Origin: Pseudisothecium myosuroides
Taxonomy: Eukaryota; Streptophyta; Bryopsida; Hypnales; Lembophyllaceae
Length of the DNA: 64,000 nucleotides
Direction: 5' to 3'
NCBI GenBank assembly: GCA_951799445.1
Contig: OX637288.1
Location: 47,259,288 to 47,323,287, forward strand
Below, piece by piece: positions 22,619 to 34,125 of the stretch; positions within the stretch are counted from its first letter, which is position 1, and the number at the start of each line of letters is the position of its first letter. The notes beneath the pieces are model-generated. The model ran no database searches. It worked only from the letters and a program-made list of their open reading frames with translations, and was not told where the DNA came from. The position numbers and the translations under genes were made by a program.

Positions 22619-23360
22619 ATTACCCAAGGGGGGTGTACTTTCAAAATGGGTCAAAACTGCCGAGTAAGAACTTGAGCAATTTGTTTGCTCATTTTTTCTT
22701 GAGATTGGATAGAATGTAACCATAGGATCTTGAAGTTTACATTGAGAGTGAGCACCTCAAAAAAAATTCAGATTATTTGACCGCATGGTTTTGGAGATAT
22801 TTAAGTTTGAAGTTTTATTTGGGTCAATGGAAAGACGAGGCATTGCAATTTGAAGAAGCATATCTTAGTGAGAATATTTTGAAATGATGCCCCTTCTATG
22901 CTAGTGAAATATAAGAGTTGTGAATGTATGTGTAAAAATTCACAACATTCCAAGTTTTTTTCAATTCATGGTGGAGCTTGCAATGCACGGGGTCACTGAA
23001 ATGAGAGTAAGTTAGTGCATGTGTGTAAGAAAACCAAGAATGGACACTTGTCTTCTCCTTGAACTTCTTGGATTTGACCTTTTTGAGGTGGGCAAAAATC
23101 ATATTGGTTGGCTGACTTTTTAGCGAGATTTTTAGTCCATGCCCAAACCGCCCCCCAAAAAATGAGCTGTAAACTACACTACACCACTTAAACTTTGAAA
23201 ACTTCCACAAGACGGAGTTCTACTTGGAATATGATGAAACTACCGCCATTGGATTCATTATGCAATCTATTTTTCTAGAAATAATTCTTATTTTATAGAA
23301 ACTCAAATTTTGAAAACGGGCAGCTCAAGAAAGAGGGGCAGAGGCTAATTGAGATTGGCT
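22619..23360 (-). mobile_element. TTAA element, subfamily E, copy 1
   Basis: Left end TTAACCCATAATTACCCAAG. The interior is shared in inverted orientation with 25955-26645: GTGAGCACCTCAAAAAAA, TCCTTGAACTTCTTGGATTT, GCATTATGAATCCAATG (seen here as CATTGGATTCATTATGC), and GGGCAGCTCAAGAAAGAGGG. It carries GTAACCATAGGATCTTG, a block also present in A and B elements. The distal TTAA end is lost. Confidence 0.65.
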
Positions 23361-23881
23361 TGGAGTTGAGCTTTTGCCTGCCAAGTAGTCACACACTCAC
23401 GCGGAAACTGTGAAGCCATCTATTCCAGACTGAGATAGTCAGTCGGTCCTTGGGGCCATGCTTGTGATGTGATAGACTAAGTATGCATCTAATTGCCCAT
23501 GTTGACCTTCAGCTGCCAGAAGACTGAAGCTCTGAACTTAGATGAAGCACTTGGTAGAAAAAAAAAGCTAAACAAACCAGAGTCAAGGTTCAAACAGATG
23601 GTTCTTGATCCTGTGACTCATGAACTCCTAAACACCTCAATCCTCTTCTGAATTCATGTACCTTTTTGCTTATATCTTTGTATGTAAGTATCTACATATC
23701 ATTTACTGCAATTTCATGAAATTGATCACAAAGAAATGTTGTCTTTTTTTAAGATTCAAATACTACATTGAATGAATGAGAAGTTAGTTAGACAAACTGA
23801 AACAACATGTCTTGAAATCTTCCATTCATCGTTCAGAATATGGGTGTCGGAACGCTGCAGGGTTAAGCAAGTCACACTTAC

Positions 23882-24268
23882 TTGCCAAAGGACATGCTCG
23901 TTGTTGTGATTCAGAAACTTGCACATCCAATTTATTGTGACAAAGCCAGCCATCCGTATGGTCATCCACAACTCAACACAAGCACATACTTTTGAATTTG
24001 TTACAGACTGTAAAGCGTGTACTTCATTGAGTGATTGTTGCACTTCTTCCATGAGAGTTCCCCTATCATTTGAGGCAGGTTCATACCAACTGAAGGTTTC
24101 TAGTCCTGCTTCCTCATCTTCTCAGAATTGAAATTGATATCAAACTGAAAAGAGTTGACAACTGAACTGTTTCACAAATCAGGGCTTATTTTACTGGTAT
24201 TCATCTCCTGCAAAAGGGTTTTAAGTGTTGAGTTTGGTGCAGCATGATTTCTGGAGCATCCATCAATG
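23882..24268 (-). pseudogene. Unrecognised exon-like segments, probable gene fragment
   Basis: On the minus strand 24120-23882 has an open frame containing ETFSWYEPASNDRGTLMEE and QQSLNEVHALQSV. It ends at a consensus donor (CAA then GTAAGT), with an alternative donor AAA then GTATGT at 23990. A second open segment, 24268-24172, reads STLKTLLQEMNTSKISPDL and then stops. Amino-acid composition and splice-like borders look like genuine exons, but the two segments are not joined in frame and I found no further exons or start. I do not recognise the family. It could be a captured or decayed gene fragment, or exons of a gene I have not assembled. Confidence 0.35.
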
Positions 24269-24601
24269 CTGTTGATAGTGAAAAGATTGCAAGCAAATGC
24301 ATAAGTTAGCTACAGTACAGCAGATTCTGCAGCAGGATTGACTATGAAGTTCTTTTTTGTTTTATAAACCAGTGGATGATATATTCCACAGCACTCAGGA
24401 GTCACAAATGACAAATGAACCTTAACAAAACAAGAGCATAGTCCTGGCTAGAGAATTCTGGTTTTATTGTTTAGTTATCATTTGACTTCGGAATTTCCGT
24501 GATGAACATAGGTTGTATCCATCTGTTAGAATAGTGTTACTATAACAACATATCAATGTGCAGGAACGTCTGAGTGCTAGTGTAGGAGCACCAGGATGAT
24601 A

Positions 24602-25079
24602 AGGTGGGCACCCCCCAAACTGCCACTTTTTTTGCTGCTGTGTCTAGTTTCTATTATTAGACTGGTCAAATTTTCATATTTTTTTGATGGCAAGTGAAAG
24701 GAGGTTCTAGTGTACCGTACGTGAAGGTCTGATTCAGCAAGTGAGTGCCGAAATAGTTTCTTTTTCATGTGCGAAGGGGTTTCAAACGGTTAAAAGTATT
24801 GGTGGTAGTGTATTATTGGTTGGTAATATTTCACTTGTAATATTCCAAACATTCAGACACTCCCAAGAATACTTAATTTATGTTTGAATCTGCCCTTCAC
24901 ATAGGGTACCAATAAATTTAGCATTTGGATACCGTATGCAAAAGTTATGAAGGGTCAAAGTATTTTTTGGTACAGGTTCTAAAATTGTTTTTTCCACATA
25001 GGTACACATGGACTTTGGAGATGCACCCTAAGTGATGATGGCGGTTTTGGATCAATGGCACATTTTGGGGTGCCCACCT
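24602..25079. mobile_element. TA-flanked MITE with AGGTGGGCACCCC ends
   Basis: The left AGGTGGGCACCCC and the reverse complement of the right GGGGTGCCCACCT are perfect inverted repeats, with TA on both sides, as for Tc1/mariner-type MITEs. The interior piece at 24920-25050 recurs inverted at 25260-25390 and at 29290-29430. Confidence 0.75.
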
Positions 25080-25954
25080 TATGTCCAAAGTGCAAGGAGG
25101 TAATTGTGTGTCAAAGAAGAGACAATTCGTGATTTTAGCTTTAGAAGAAAGGTGGTTTGGGGTACGTACCAAGCTTTTTATATTGTATCTTGGTGTCCTA
25201 CAATCTCTATTGAACTAAGGTAGAATTGCATCATGCCTTTGAAGCATCACCTTATGAGATGCTCATGTTATGTACATATCCAAAATCAATATTTACCTAT
25301 TCTTGCATAAATAGTTGTAGATCATCTACTAAAAAACTTTGATCCTTCATAACTTTTGCACATGGTTTCCAAATGATGTGTTCTTTGGTGTATTGAAATC
25401 TCCTATCACTTGCCAATGAGAAAATATAGGAATTTCATAACTCCAATCATAGAAATTGTCCACAAAAAAAAAAAATTGAGATTTTGGGTGTCTCTCTTAC
25501 TACTTTATGTAAAAATGATGTCCTTTGCTTGTGTGATTTTAGAAAAGTCTACATTAGAACTGATTTGATACTAATTTCTAATCCCTCCTCCCTTCTTTAG
25601 AACTAGAGCATTCTATATTCCCAATCATTTCTAATAACTGAATTGTACCTTTCAGCCCAAAGCAAGATGAGATGCTAAATCACCAATTCATACGTGTATT
25701 TTTAGGGGGTAAATTGCAATTTCTAGTGCAATTTTTGTCTAGCATAGTGGAATTCACATTATGTTTTATACCTCAAGAACTAAAGCATAAATGATGTTAT
25801 GTTATCCCATGTAATTTTAATTGAATTTTGAATTATACATTTATTTCAAACTAATAGCTAAAGAAAGTGAATTTATTAGAATTACTTTGACTCACAACGA
25901 GTACTCTAAAAATTATAGTGATAATGCAGTAGTAAAATTTCAGAATATTCTCAT
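25080..25954. other. Repeat-derived spacer
   Basis: 25260-25390 is a diverged inverted copy of the interior of the preceding MITE (for example CTACTAAAAAACTTTGATCC, then CATAACTTTTGCA). The remainder is AT-rich with no gene seen. Confidence 0.45.
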
Positions 25955-26645
25955 TTAACCTCTAATGACCCCAGCAACCATTTTCTGGTGGCTGCCCCTC
26001 TTCTTTGAGCTGCCCATTCTCAAATCTTGAGTCTTTTTTACAAAAAAATTGTTTTAGAAAAATAGATTGCATTATGAATCCAATGACAGTAGTTTCACCA
26101 AATTCCAAGTTAAACTCCACCTTGAGGAAATTTTCAAAGTTAAGTGGTGTAGTGTAGTTTATAGCTCATTTATTGGGGTTCGGTTTGGCAATGGACTACA
26201 AAGTCAGCCAACCAATGTGATTCTTGCTCACCTCAAAAAGGGCAAATCCAAGCAATTCAAGGAGAAGACAAGTGTCCCATTCTTGTTTTCCTAACAAACA
26301 CTACTCTCATTTTGGTGACCACTCTGCATTGCAAGCTCCACTATAAATTGAAAATGCTTGGAATGTTGTGAAATTTTACAAATACGTTTTCAACTCTTTT
26401 ATCTTTCATTGAGCATAGAAAAGGCATCGTTTCAAAATATTTTCACAAAATATGCTCCTTCAAAGTGCATTGCCTTGTATTTCCTTTGATTTGAATAAAA
26501 CTTCAAATTTAAATATTTAAAATAATCTGAATTTTTTTGAGGTGCTCACTCTCAATGTATATTTTAAGATTTTACAATTACATTCTAGCTGTTTACAAAA
26601 TAAAATGAAAAAACAAATTGTGCCACTTATATTTAGAACTTAAAT
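25955..26645 (+). mobile_element. TTAA element, subfamily E, copy 2
   Basis: Left end TTAACCTCTAATGACCCCAG, a variant of the TTAACCCCTAAAGGACC terminus. The body matches 22619-23360 in inverted orientation through TTTTTTGAGGTGCTCACTCT near 26535. The right end is diverged (AACTTAAATGGTCCCC). Non-coding; the open frame at 26067-26294 is part of the repeat. Confidence 0.6.
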
Positions 26646-27234
26646 GGTCCCCTTTATTCACCAAAGAACACCACATGCTCTCAAGAGCAAACAATGAAAT
26701 TTAAAGAGTTCTTTGAGGCAACCATTGAGAATTGAAACCTTTCTTGCTTCAAAAGCATTCATTGAAGGGGAGTCCAGTGGCATGAATTATAGATATTATA
26801 TATAAGTTTTCAACTTTGAACATTCACTGCAAATTAATGAGAGTTGAAAAATTATAAAACAATATATGGTAGTTTTTCTCTGGAGGAAGCTAACATTCAT
26901 TTACAAAAATCATTGTTAGTACCATGTACTCAGTAGGGGCAAAAAAAATGGTGCTTTTGGTGCCTTTAAGGTATGTGCATCCATAATCAACACCTCCCAA
27001 AATGCAACACCTACATTTGAACCAAATAGTGGCACAAATCTAGATATTGATGATACAAGATATACACAAACAAAAATATGAGAGTCTATGAGAGCCCAAT
27101 GTTAGTTATTGGTACACCTCAAGACCATACTTTGAACACTACTAAACATCTAAATCCACAAAAAATCAGCATATTTTGTTGAATTGGATATTGTAATGAC
27201 TGTTTTTTACAATTTTTTGTTCATTTTGCATAAG
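26646..27234. other. Gene-free spacer
   Basis: AT-rich. No coding segment or paired element ends recognised. Confidence 0.4.
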
Positions 27235-28163
27235 TTAACCCCTAAAGTTCCATGACTATGTTTTCACCAAAAACACTCAAAAATTGCCATTTTTAGTACA
27301 AGTATCAAATTTTTGAAAAAAAAACTTTTTTGACACATGTAACCGTAGGATCTTATAGTAAACTAGGTTTTGAAGATGTGGAAAAAATTTCAGAATTTTC
27401 CACCATGCGGATTGGAAGATATAAGCATTTGAATTGGCAAAAATCATTTTTTTTTCCTGCGAAAAACAGGGCAGCTGCACTTCACAAGGTCACATTTGTA
27501 TGAAAAAATGTCCAAAATGGTGGTGCTTCTTTGAATTATTTTTCCTAAACAAGTTGGCTACATGCTTAAAAAATTTCAAATCATTTGGAATTGTACAACA
27601 TATAAAAAAAATAGTAAGTAGAAAGAAGTAGAGATTGATCCAAAATACTAAATTGTTAAGAATTTAATTATGGAATTGAAATTTGTCAATCCCAATGGTT
27701 GTAATGTTGTAATAAACAACCTAAATCCTATGAATTTTTTTTTTCAAAAAATATTAAAAATTGAGTTAAATAAACAACTTCAAAGTTTATTTCAGAGTAG
27801 AGAATCTGTAACTGCCTGCAAACTAAAAAACCTCATAACTTTTTACTCATTGGTCGAAATGGAATGGTTTAAAGCTTTCCACGTATATATAACTCTAGAA
27901 AACCAATTTCAAATGTTTATTTTTGAAAAAAGTGATTTTTTCAGATCTGCCCGGACTGCCCGCACGGTGGAAAAAGTAACATATTAGGCCATAACTTTTG
28001 ACTCCTATTTCGAAATGTCATGAAATTTAGTGCGCATGAAAGATATTCCTCGTCCCCACCTTCTATTAAAATTTCAGCTTAAAATATGAAAATCTCTAGT
28101 CACACATACCTGCCCAAAATTGCTATGTTGCTAAAAATAGCAGGCTGGTCCTTTAGGGGTTAA
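27235..28163 (-). mobile_element. TTAA element, subfamily A, full-length copy
   Basis: TTAACCCCTAAAGTTCCATG on the left, GGTCCTTTAGGGGTTAA on the right, 929 bp including both TTAA. Bases outside TTAA differ on the two sides (AAG on the left, CAA on the right), so the duplication is TTAA only. Contains the GC-rich CTGCCCGGACTGCCCG block. No open frame long enough for a transposase. Confidence 0.9.
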
Positions 28164-28333
28164 CAAAATGGCCACATTATTTTATTGATTTGAATAGTAC
28201 AATGACTAAATCAATAGATTTTTGTTGATTCTTTTGCAATCTTTTGTAATATCATTTGGGCAATGATTAAATCACCATGGTTGGAATTCTATGTACAATG
28301 AATTCTTTTTTTAAACTTAATCATTCACAATTT

Positions 28334-28703
28334 GGTGTTTTTTAAACTCAACAGACTTTGGCGGTCATTTTGGCATAGTAGAATAGCTTTTTTCAAAAAA
28401 CTTTGAACACAAAAAATTGGAAAATCAAACTAACTTTTCATCTTCAAAAATAATTTTATGATTTTGGGTCTCCAATAAAAAGTTATGGACAAAATTCAGA
28501 GAGGGTAGCAAGGAACATTTTCTTTGACATTTTCAAATATCCTCTCTGAATTTTGTCCATAAATTTTTATTGGAGACTCATAATCAAAAACAAATTTTTG
28601 AAGATGAAAGTTATTTTGATTTTGCTTAATTCAAAGTTTTTTGAAAACAACTGTTCTATAATACCAAAATGGACACCAAAGTTTGTTGAGTGTAAAAAAC
28701 ACC
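28334..28703. mobile_element. Fold-back element (370 bp hairpin)
   Basis: Ends GGTGTTTTTTAAACTCAACA and TGTTGAGTGTAAAAAACACC are inverted repeats. Pairing continues inward through ACTTTGGCGGTCATTTTGG, then AAATTCAGAGAGG paired with CCTCTCTGAATTT near the centre. Almost the whole element is a stem. Target duplication not resolved. Confidence 0.75.
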
Positions 28704-29682
28704 GCATTGCAGATGGATAAGTAAAAAAATTGTTTGTATTGTATATGCAATTGATGGTGGTGTGATGTTGGTATGATGGTAGAGGCATGGGCCCTTGATC
28801 ACGAGGTCTCCAATTTGATTTCAATAAATAACCACAATGACCACGTGGCGGAGCAACCACGTGTTCATTTTTGTATGGGATGTCAACGTGGCATAGTGCC
28901 ATGTGGCAGGTTTTTTTTTATACAAGTCCATTTGGGATCTTTTAATTTTTTTTAATTAATTTTTTTTTTTCTTTTCGGATTGACCAAATCAACAACCTAA
29001 TCAATATTTTTTTGTTCTATATTGTCCAAGTCAACGCAACTTCTTGAATAAGCAATATCAACACTTTCTTGTTGAATTTTTGTTGATCTAGTCACATATT
29101 TTCTAGTAGTCAGAAATTCATAACTTATTCATATGGTGTCCGAACAATGCATGCTAAAGTGCATTAGAATTTTCTAAAAGTTGTAAAAAAATCCAATGAA
29201 AATAACTTATATTTAACAAAAGCATATATATATTTATTTGTAATTAGAGATGATTTCATGTGTGCATAAAGTGGGGACACCCAAAATTATACTCTATCTA
29301 AAACCACCATCATCACTTTGTGTACATATCTAAAATCAATATATACCTAAGAATGTGGAACAAACAGTTTTAGAACCTCTACTAAAAAAATTTGACCCTT
29401 CATAGCTTTTGCATAGGGTACATTGGAAACTCTTCACTTGTCAACAAGAAAATATGAAAATTTAAACAATCTAATAATAATAACTAAACATAGTAGCAAA
29501 AAGTGTCGTTTTGGAGGTACTCACCTATTCTTACATTGTCACTAAATCCAATTGAGAATAGGTAATGTGGTGCCAATGTAAGCCTTGGGGCACCACATTG
29601 TCTGGTATTAGTCACTGGTGTCCAAGGACCACCTTTCTACCTTACTTACTCCCATCTTGCAATTTTTCAAAGATAAGTTATA
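28704..29682. other. Repeat-rich spacer
   Basis: Poly(T) tracts near 28910-28975. A diverged copy of the AGGTGGG-type MITE interior lies at 29290-29430. No gene seen. Confidence 0.4.
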
Positions 29683-30254
29683 CTCCCTCTGTCCCACTAA
29701 AACCCTCCAAAAAGCTTTCCCACGAGGAATTAACTATATTTTTAGTCTTTGTGCCAGTGATACATGCATTCAAAAACTAGCAATCCATCCGTTAGATCTA
29801 TGCAAAATCTCTAGCTTAGGCTCCGTCATTTAGGCCCCTAAAATCCATGTGGAAAGTATCATATTTGAACATAATTTGTAAATGCCGCTAGTTCCATCAT
29901 TTTTGATGATTTAAAGGTTGGTGGCAACAATGGGATTCTAAAAACATCTATTCCAACCTAAATATCTGTAAGAAAGAAACCTGACTCACTTCATGAACAA
30001 ATTTTCATAGTGCCGAAGTGGTCACCGAATCCATCATCAACACTATTGTCTAAGGAAGCACAACAAATACAAGGGGCCTCATGTGAACAAGGCCAAGTTT
30101 TCTAGAAGAAAAATACTCCCTGATCTCTTGACTTGCCCCCAAGAGGTCATCCAAAACGGCCAACGCTTACTCAATGGTCGAAATCATAAAACGGAGCTTT
30201 TTAGTGGCTTAAGAATTGTGCTTGATTTGGAGATTTTTAGTGGGACAGAGGGAG
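29683..30254. mobile_element. Stowaway-type element, 572 bp, intact ends
   Basis: Perfect inverted ends CTCCCTCTGTCCCACTAAAA, flanked by TA on both sides. This is the textbook Stowaway terminus. It is longer than the usual 100-400 bp and has no transposase motif. Open frames inside (such as 30083-30400, which runs out of the element) are not credible genes. Confidence 0.9.
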
Positions 30255-30880
30255 TATATTTTTTTGACACAAACGAAACGGAATGTCATTGCAAAAGTAA
30301 AGTACATGAGCACCAGCCACAAGTGGCCTGGCGAGAAACCACAAAGACTGACCACAAGAGCCACAAGAGGCCAAGAGCCACAGATTTTCAAAGCTATTGA
30401 GTGAAAAATCATTCAACTGAACATCCGATTTCACACAATACAGTCTACGGATTCCTGTATGCATAAATCTATTCCGGCCATCATGAGGCACCAATGACGA
30501 TTGCCCTCCTAAATGCTTACCGCCTTTAGAGTCGTGCAATTAGTGTGTCTCTAGCATCCCTGCCCTGCACACAGTTGGCAGACTTCTAGATGAGGTGTCA
30601 GAGAAGCTCCAAGGACGCCACCTCATGACCAATGTCCTACACTCCTACCTGGTGTAATGTACTTGCATTTCAGCTTTTATCTGCAATGAAAAAACACCAT
30701 TTCATGATTTTCATCAGTGCAGAGTAAAATACATCCAGTCCAATCAATTTCAAAATGAAAAGAAAAGAATTTTAGGGAAGATGTCTGGCTGGGGGCAGAA
30801 CTGCGGGTGCCATAAATTGAGAGCCGTCCGTGTTGACTTGCGTGGACCCTTGACATATGGGGACGCGGATCGCTATAAAG
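30255..30880. other. Spacer between Stowaway element and MYB upstream repeats
   Basis: No recognisable coding domain. A local GCCACAAGAGGCCAAGAGCC direct repeat lies near 30360. Confidence 0.35.
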
Positions 30881-30979
30881 ACGACTGTCTGGCACTGCCT
30901 CTTCCTCAATCACAGTACGTTGCTTGCAACCGCCTAAGCATAACTTATATACTCCCAATTCTTCCACCGCCTTAGCTTC

Positions 30980-31600
30980 TAGTCGTCGGGATGCAAATCC
31001 ACAATGTTCTCAAAGCAAATCTGCACTCTCTAGCTGCAAGTTCTCAAATTTGATCTTACGTACCGGATTGTGTAGTCTGCGTGCTGCAGGTTTCAATTCG
31101 TAAATTACACTTTCGTCTGAAGGCTTGCAATTTGTGCAACCTGCATGTCTTTAGCATTGGAACTAGGTTAACAGCTAGTACAGATTATTTTGCAGATTTG
31201 CATAGTGCGTACATTCCAAGTTAGCTTTGAGTTCAAGCCACTAAAATTCCAGTCAGCGAGAGTATACTAAAACCACATTGTTCTCACTGATCTTGTAGCC
31301 TTGAGTGTTGAAATAAGTGGCCTGCTGTAGGTTTTCGGGCATTGCGCGATCTCTTCAAAGCTTGCAATCTCAGCTAGAAACTCCTCACATTGATCTGGAG
31401 AGTCTTCTCTTTAGCATTGGAATTTAGCAACAGTTGCAGATTTTTGCATAGTTCGTAGTTTTTACAAGTTTTTTGATACTTTGAGTTCAAGTCACGGACC
31501 TACATTAATTACAGCTAGCTAGTTACAGCTGTGCAAAACCACATTCTTCTCAACGATTCTTGCACTCTCTTACGTACCTTGATATGAATCGTTGGGATTC
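30980..31600 (+). repeat. Diverged tandem repeat of about 260 bp upstream of the MYB gene
   Basis: TCTTTAGCATTGGAA recurs 260 bp apart (about 31148 and 31408). GCAGATT(T)TGCATAGT, TTTGAGTTCAAG and CCACATT(G/C)TTCTCA follow in the same order in both units. TCGTCGGGATGCAAATCCAC near 30984 and TCGTTGGGATTCGCATCTAC near 31588 suggest a partial third unit. It lies immediately upstream of the MYB start, in the promoter or leader. Confidence 0.65.
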
Positions 31601-31973
31601 GCATCTACTGTAGTTGGTACAGTACGTGCACTTCGACTTCGAAGCCAGCGCCTTAATTTCTATTTGGAATACTCAAATGTCGTCGGCGTCTGTTCCGGGC
31701 GGTGGTTTATAGTACTGGGAGGGGATTCATTTTTGACCGATTTTTTATTTAAAATTGGTGTTCTTCACGGGGATATATTCCATGACATGATATCAGCAGC
31801 TGATGATTCTGTTCCCAAAGCAGCTGCTTGCTCACGGTTTGTCACAGTAGAGACTGAGCGAAGAAAAATCCTGAACCTCGCTCTTCATTGACGGTTCAAG
31901 CAAAGCTCTAGATTTCATCATCTAGCTAGCTTGTCTGAACTGAAGCGGGACTGTTACGTTGATCTTCTTCACC

Positions 31974-34125
31974 ATGGGAAGAGCTCCATGCTGTGACAAG
32001 GAGGCGAAAGTGAAGAAGGGGCCGTGGACTCCAGATGAGGATCTGAAGCTGGTAGCACACATTCAAGAACACGGTCATGGAAGCTGGCGAGCACTCCCAG
32101 AGAAAGCAGGTACAACACATTGTCCTCCTCCTACCTAGCTAGCTTCCAAATTAAATTCATTAAGTTCATTCTCTGTACTCTGTGAGTGCCACATTGTGAT
32201 ACCTTTCTGATTAGAGTACGTAGTCTAATTCTGAATCATAGACATTCATTTAGGATTAAGAATGGCTGCATTCATGGGTTACGATCAATCTAGTACAATG
32301 CAGCTTTATTTACGATACTTTGCGTTTGGGTTATATTTTTGGACTAGGTCTTGCGAGGTGCGGCAAGAGCTGCAGGTTGAGGTGGACAAACTATTTGAGG
32401 CCTGACATTAAGCGCGGTAGATTCTCCCAGGAAGAAGAGCAAACCATTTTCCAGCTTCACGCCATTCTTGGCAACAGGTATTCATCAAATTCATTACTAA
32501 ATCCCTAATCTGAATTGCAACTTTCTTTTGCCCAGGCAACTCAAAATGTCTCCACCCTAATGCATAGTCGCTCACTGGTGAAAGAACTCAAATAAAATTA
32601 CTTCCATTTTAAAGCTAGAATGTAATGCCAGTTTCATCAGTGTTCAAGGCACCCGCGCGTATCCCTGTCTCATTTGCTATTCCGAACATGACTAGCGGAA
32701 CATGGTCTATTGCTCTGCTTAGATGAGTGAAATGACCGAAAAGAAAACTCACATAACCAATTGGACCAATTGTTGTAGGTCTTCTCATTGCCATTTTTGT
32801 TGTCATTTTTGTTGTCTATGCAGACCCTGTTTCATGTAGTGTAATAAACTTCGCACTTTAGATTAATCAAGGAGTCCATGTCTGGACGTTCTGATTTGCT
32901 GACAAGGGCTTAACTTTCTTTCTGTCCATCTGTTTATGTGGAGTCTGTGAACTAATTTCCATTTCGGTGACATTTCACTAGATGGTCCGCCATAGCCAGC
33001 CGTTTGCCGAGACGAACCGACAACGAGATAAAAAACTACTGGAATACGCATTTGAAGAAACGCTTGAACCAAGTGGGAATCGGTCCCTTCTCCTCCTCCT
33101 CCTCCCCAAATTCAGCCAGCAACTTGCAGGAGCTTCTCACGTCCTCCTGGACGCCCTTGGTCCCCAGCCGCCTCACCCACATGACGCAATGGGACCTCAC
33201 TGTGGCTGAGGCCCAAGCCCGACTGCGGCCCAAGAGCTCCACTGAGGCCCAAGCCCCGGAGAAAGTCCACCCCTCGGCCTTCTTCATGCGCTCCTGGAAG
33301 ACCGAAGTCGAGCACACTCTGAGGCCCAAGTTCGGGACCGTGAAGCTGGAGCCCAGTCTGAAGAGTTTGGGATCCAACTTGCAGGGACCACGCTCGGTGG
33401 TAGAAGCTCAATCCTGTGTTGGTGGTACTGTGCCTATGACCGAGGGGTTAGCAGGACGGGACGATATTTACTCAGGCTCGGACTTAGATGGCTTGGATCA
33501 TGTGTTGAGCTCGGGATCGGTTTTAGGAGCCTCTGAAATTGGTACTGTGCCTATGACCGAGGAGTCAGGAGAGGGGCGGTCTGGCTCGGTCTTAGATGGA
33601 TTCGCTGCGCAGAAATTTCTGTTGGGTCTAGACACGGTGATAGAAGATGTATGTATGGGTACCGAGGAGGATTCCGGCGATGGACGGTCCGGCATTTGCT
33701 CAGGCTCGGTCTTGGGTGACCACATCTCACCTACCAGCGCTTTGCACGCTCCTGAGTCCTATACCGATGTGCACAGCCCGTGCGGCAGCACGAATACAGG
33801 TACTACTTCCGATTGTTTTGATTTAATTCTGCACCAGAGCTCGAGTTACCAGAAGTTTCCAGCCATCCTTGATCAGCCTGAGCCGAGCAGTACCACTGCA
33901 GACGCATTTTGGGAGCGCCAACAAGCGGCTCTGATGGAAGACTTGCAACCTGAGAGTTTATTGCTTGGAGATGCTGGTTCTGAAAGTGGGCTCGAATCGA
34001 TTATTCCTCTCGATTTTGACGAAACTGAGTTCCCCCAGTTCGAGCAGACCAGGTCTTGTGAAACCATTTGGATAGCGATCGATGAAGTTGAAAGGAGCCA
34101 AGTAATGCAAGGACTCGATCGTTGA
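31974..34125 (+). CDS. R2R3-MYB transcription factor, subgroup 9 (MIXTA-like)
   Basis: Exons 31974-32109, 32348-32477 and 32982-34125 give 469 residues. The two introns sit at the positions and phases (1 and 2) conserved in R2R3-MYB genes. The protein starts [10 protein letters not shown]2 has its three tryptophans ([22 protein letters not shown]). R3 runs [10 protein letters not shown] to [20 protein letters not shown] and ends YWNTHLKKR. The bHLH-interaction signature is absent. After the domain, [18 protein letters not shown] (about 157-174) matches the subgroup-9 AQWESARLEAEARL motif and [14 protein letters not shown] (about 189-202) matches its LRLWNSEVGESF motif. These identify the MIXTA/MYB16/MYB106 group, nuclear activators of conical cells, trichomes and cuticle genes. 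The C-terminal half is Ser/Gly/Asp-rich with internal similarity (GTVPMTE twice; GRSG twice). Exons are GC-richer than their surroundings. Confidence 0.93.
32755..32845 (+). repeat. Dispersed short repeat, copy in MYB intron 2
   Basis: CCAATTGGACCAATTGTTGT, then GTCTTCTCATTGCCATTTTT and TTGTCTATGCAGACCCTGTT. Same family as the copies in the LEA_2 and TBL introns and at 45785-45880. Confidence 0.6.

Noticed and set aside
29565..30539. Open frames within and next to the Stowaway element
   Set aside because: They lie across element ends, have no transposase motif and overlap in several frames.
31592..31891. 99-codon plus-strand frame just upstream of the MYB start
   Set aside because: It falls in the presumed promoter or leader, starts within the tandem repeat region and shows no domain. 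It may act as an upstream open frame, but nothing supports this.
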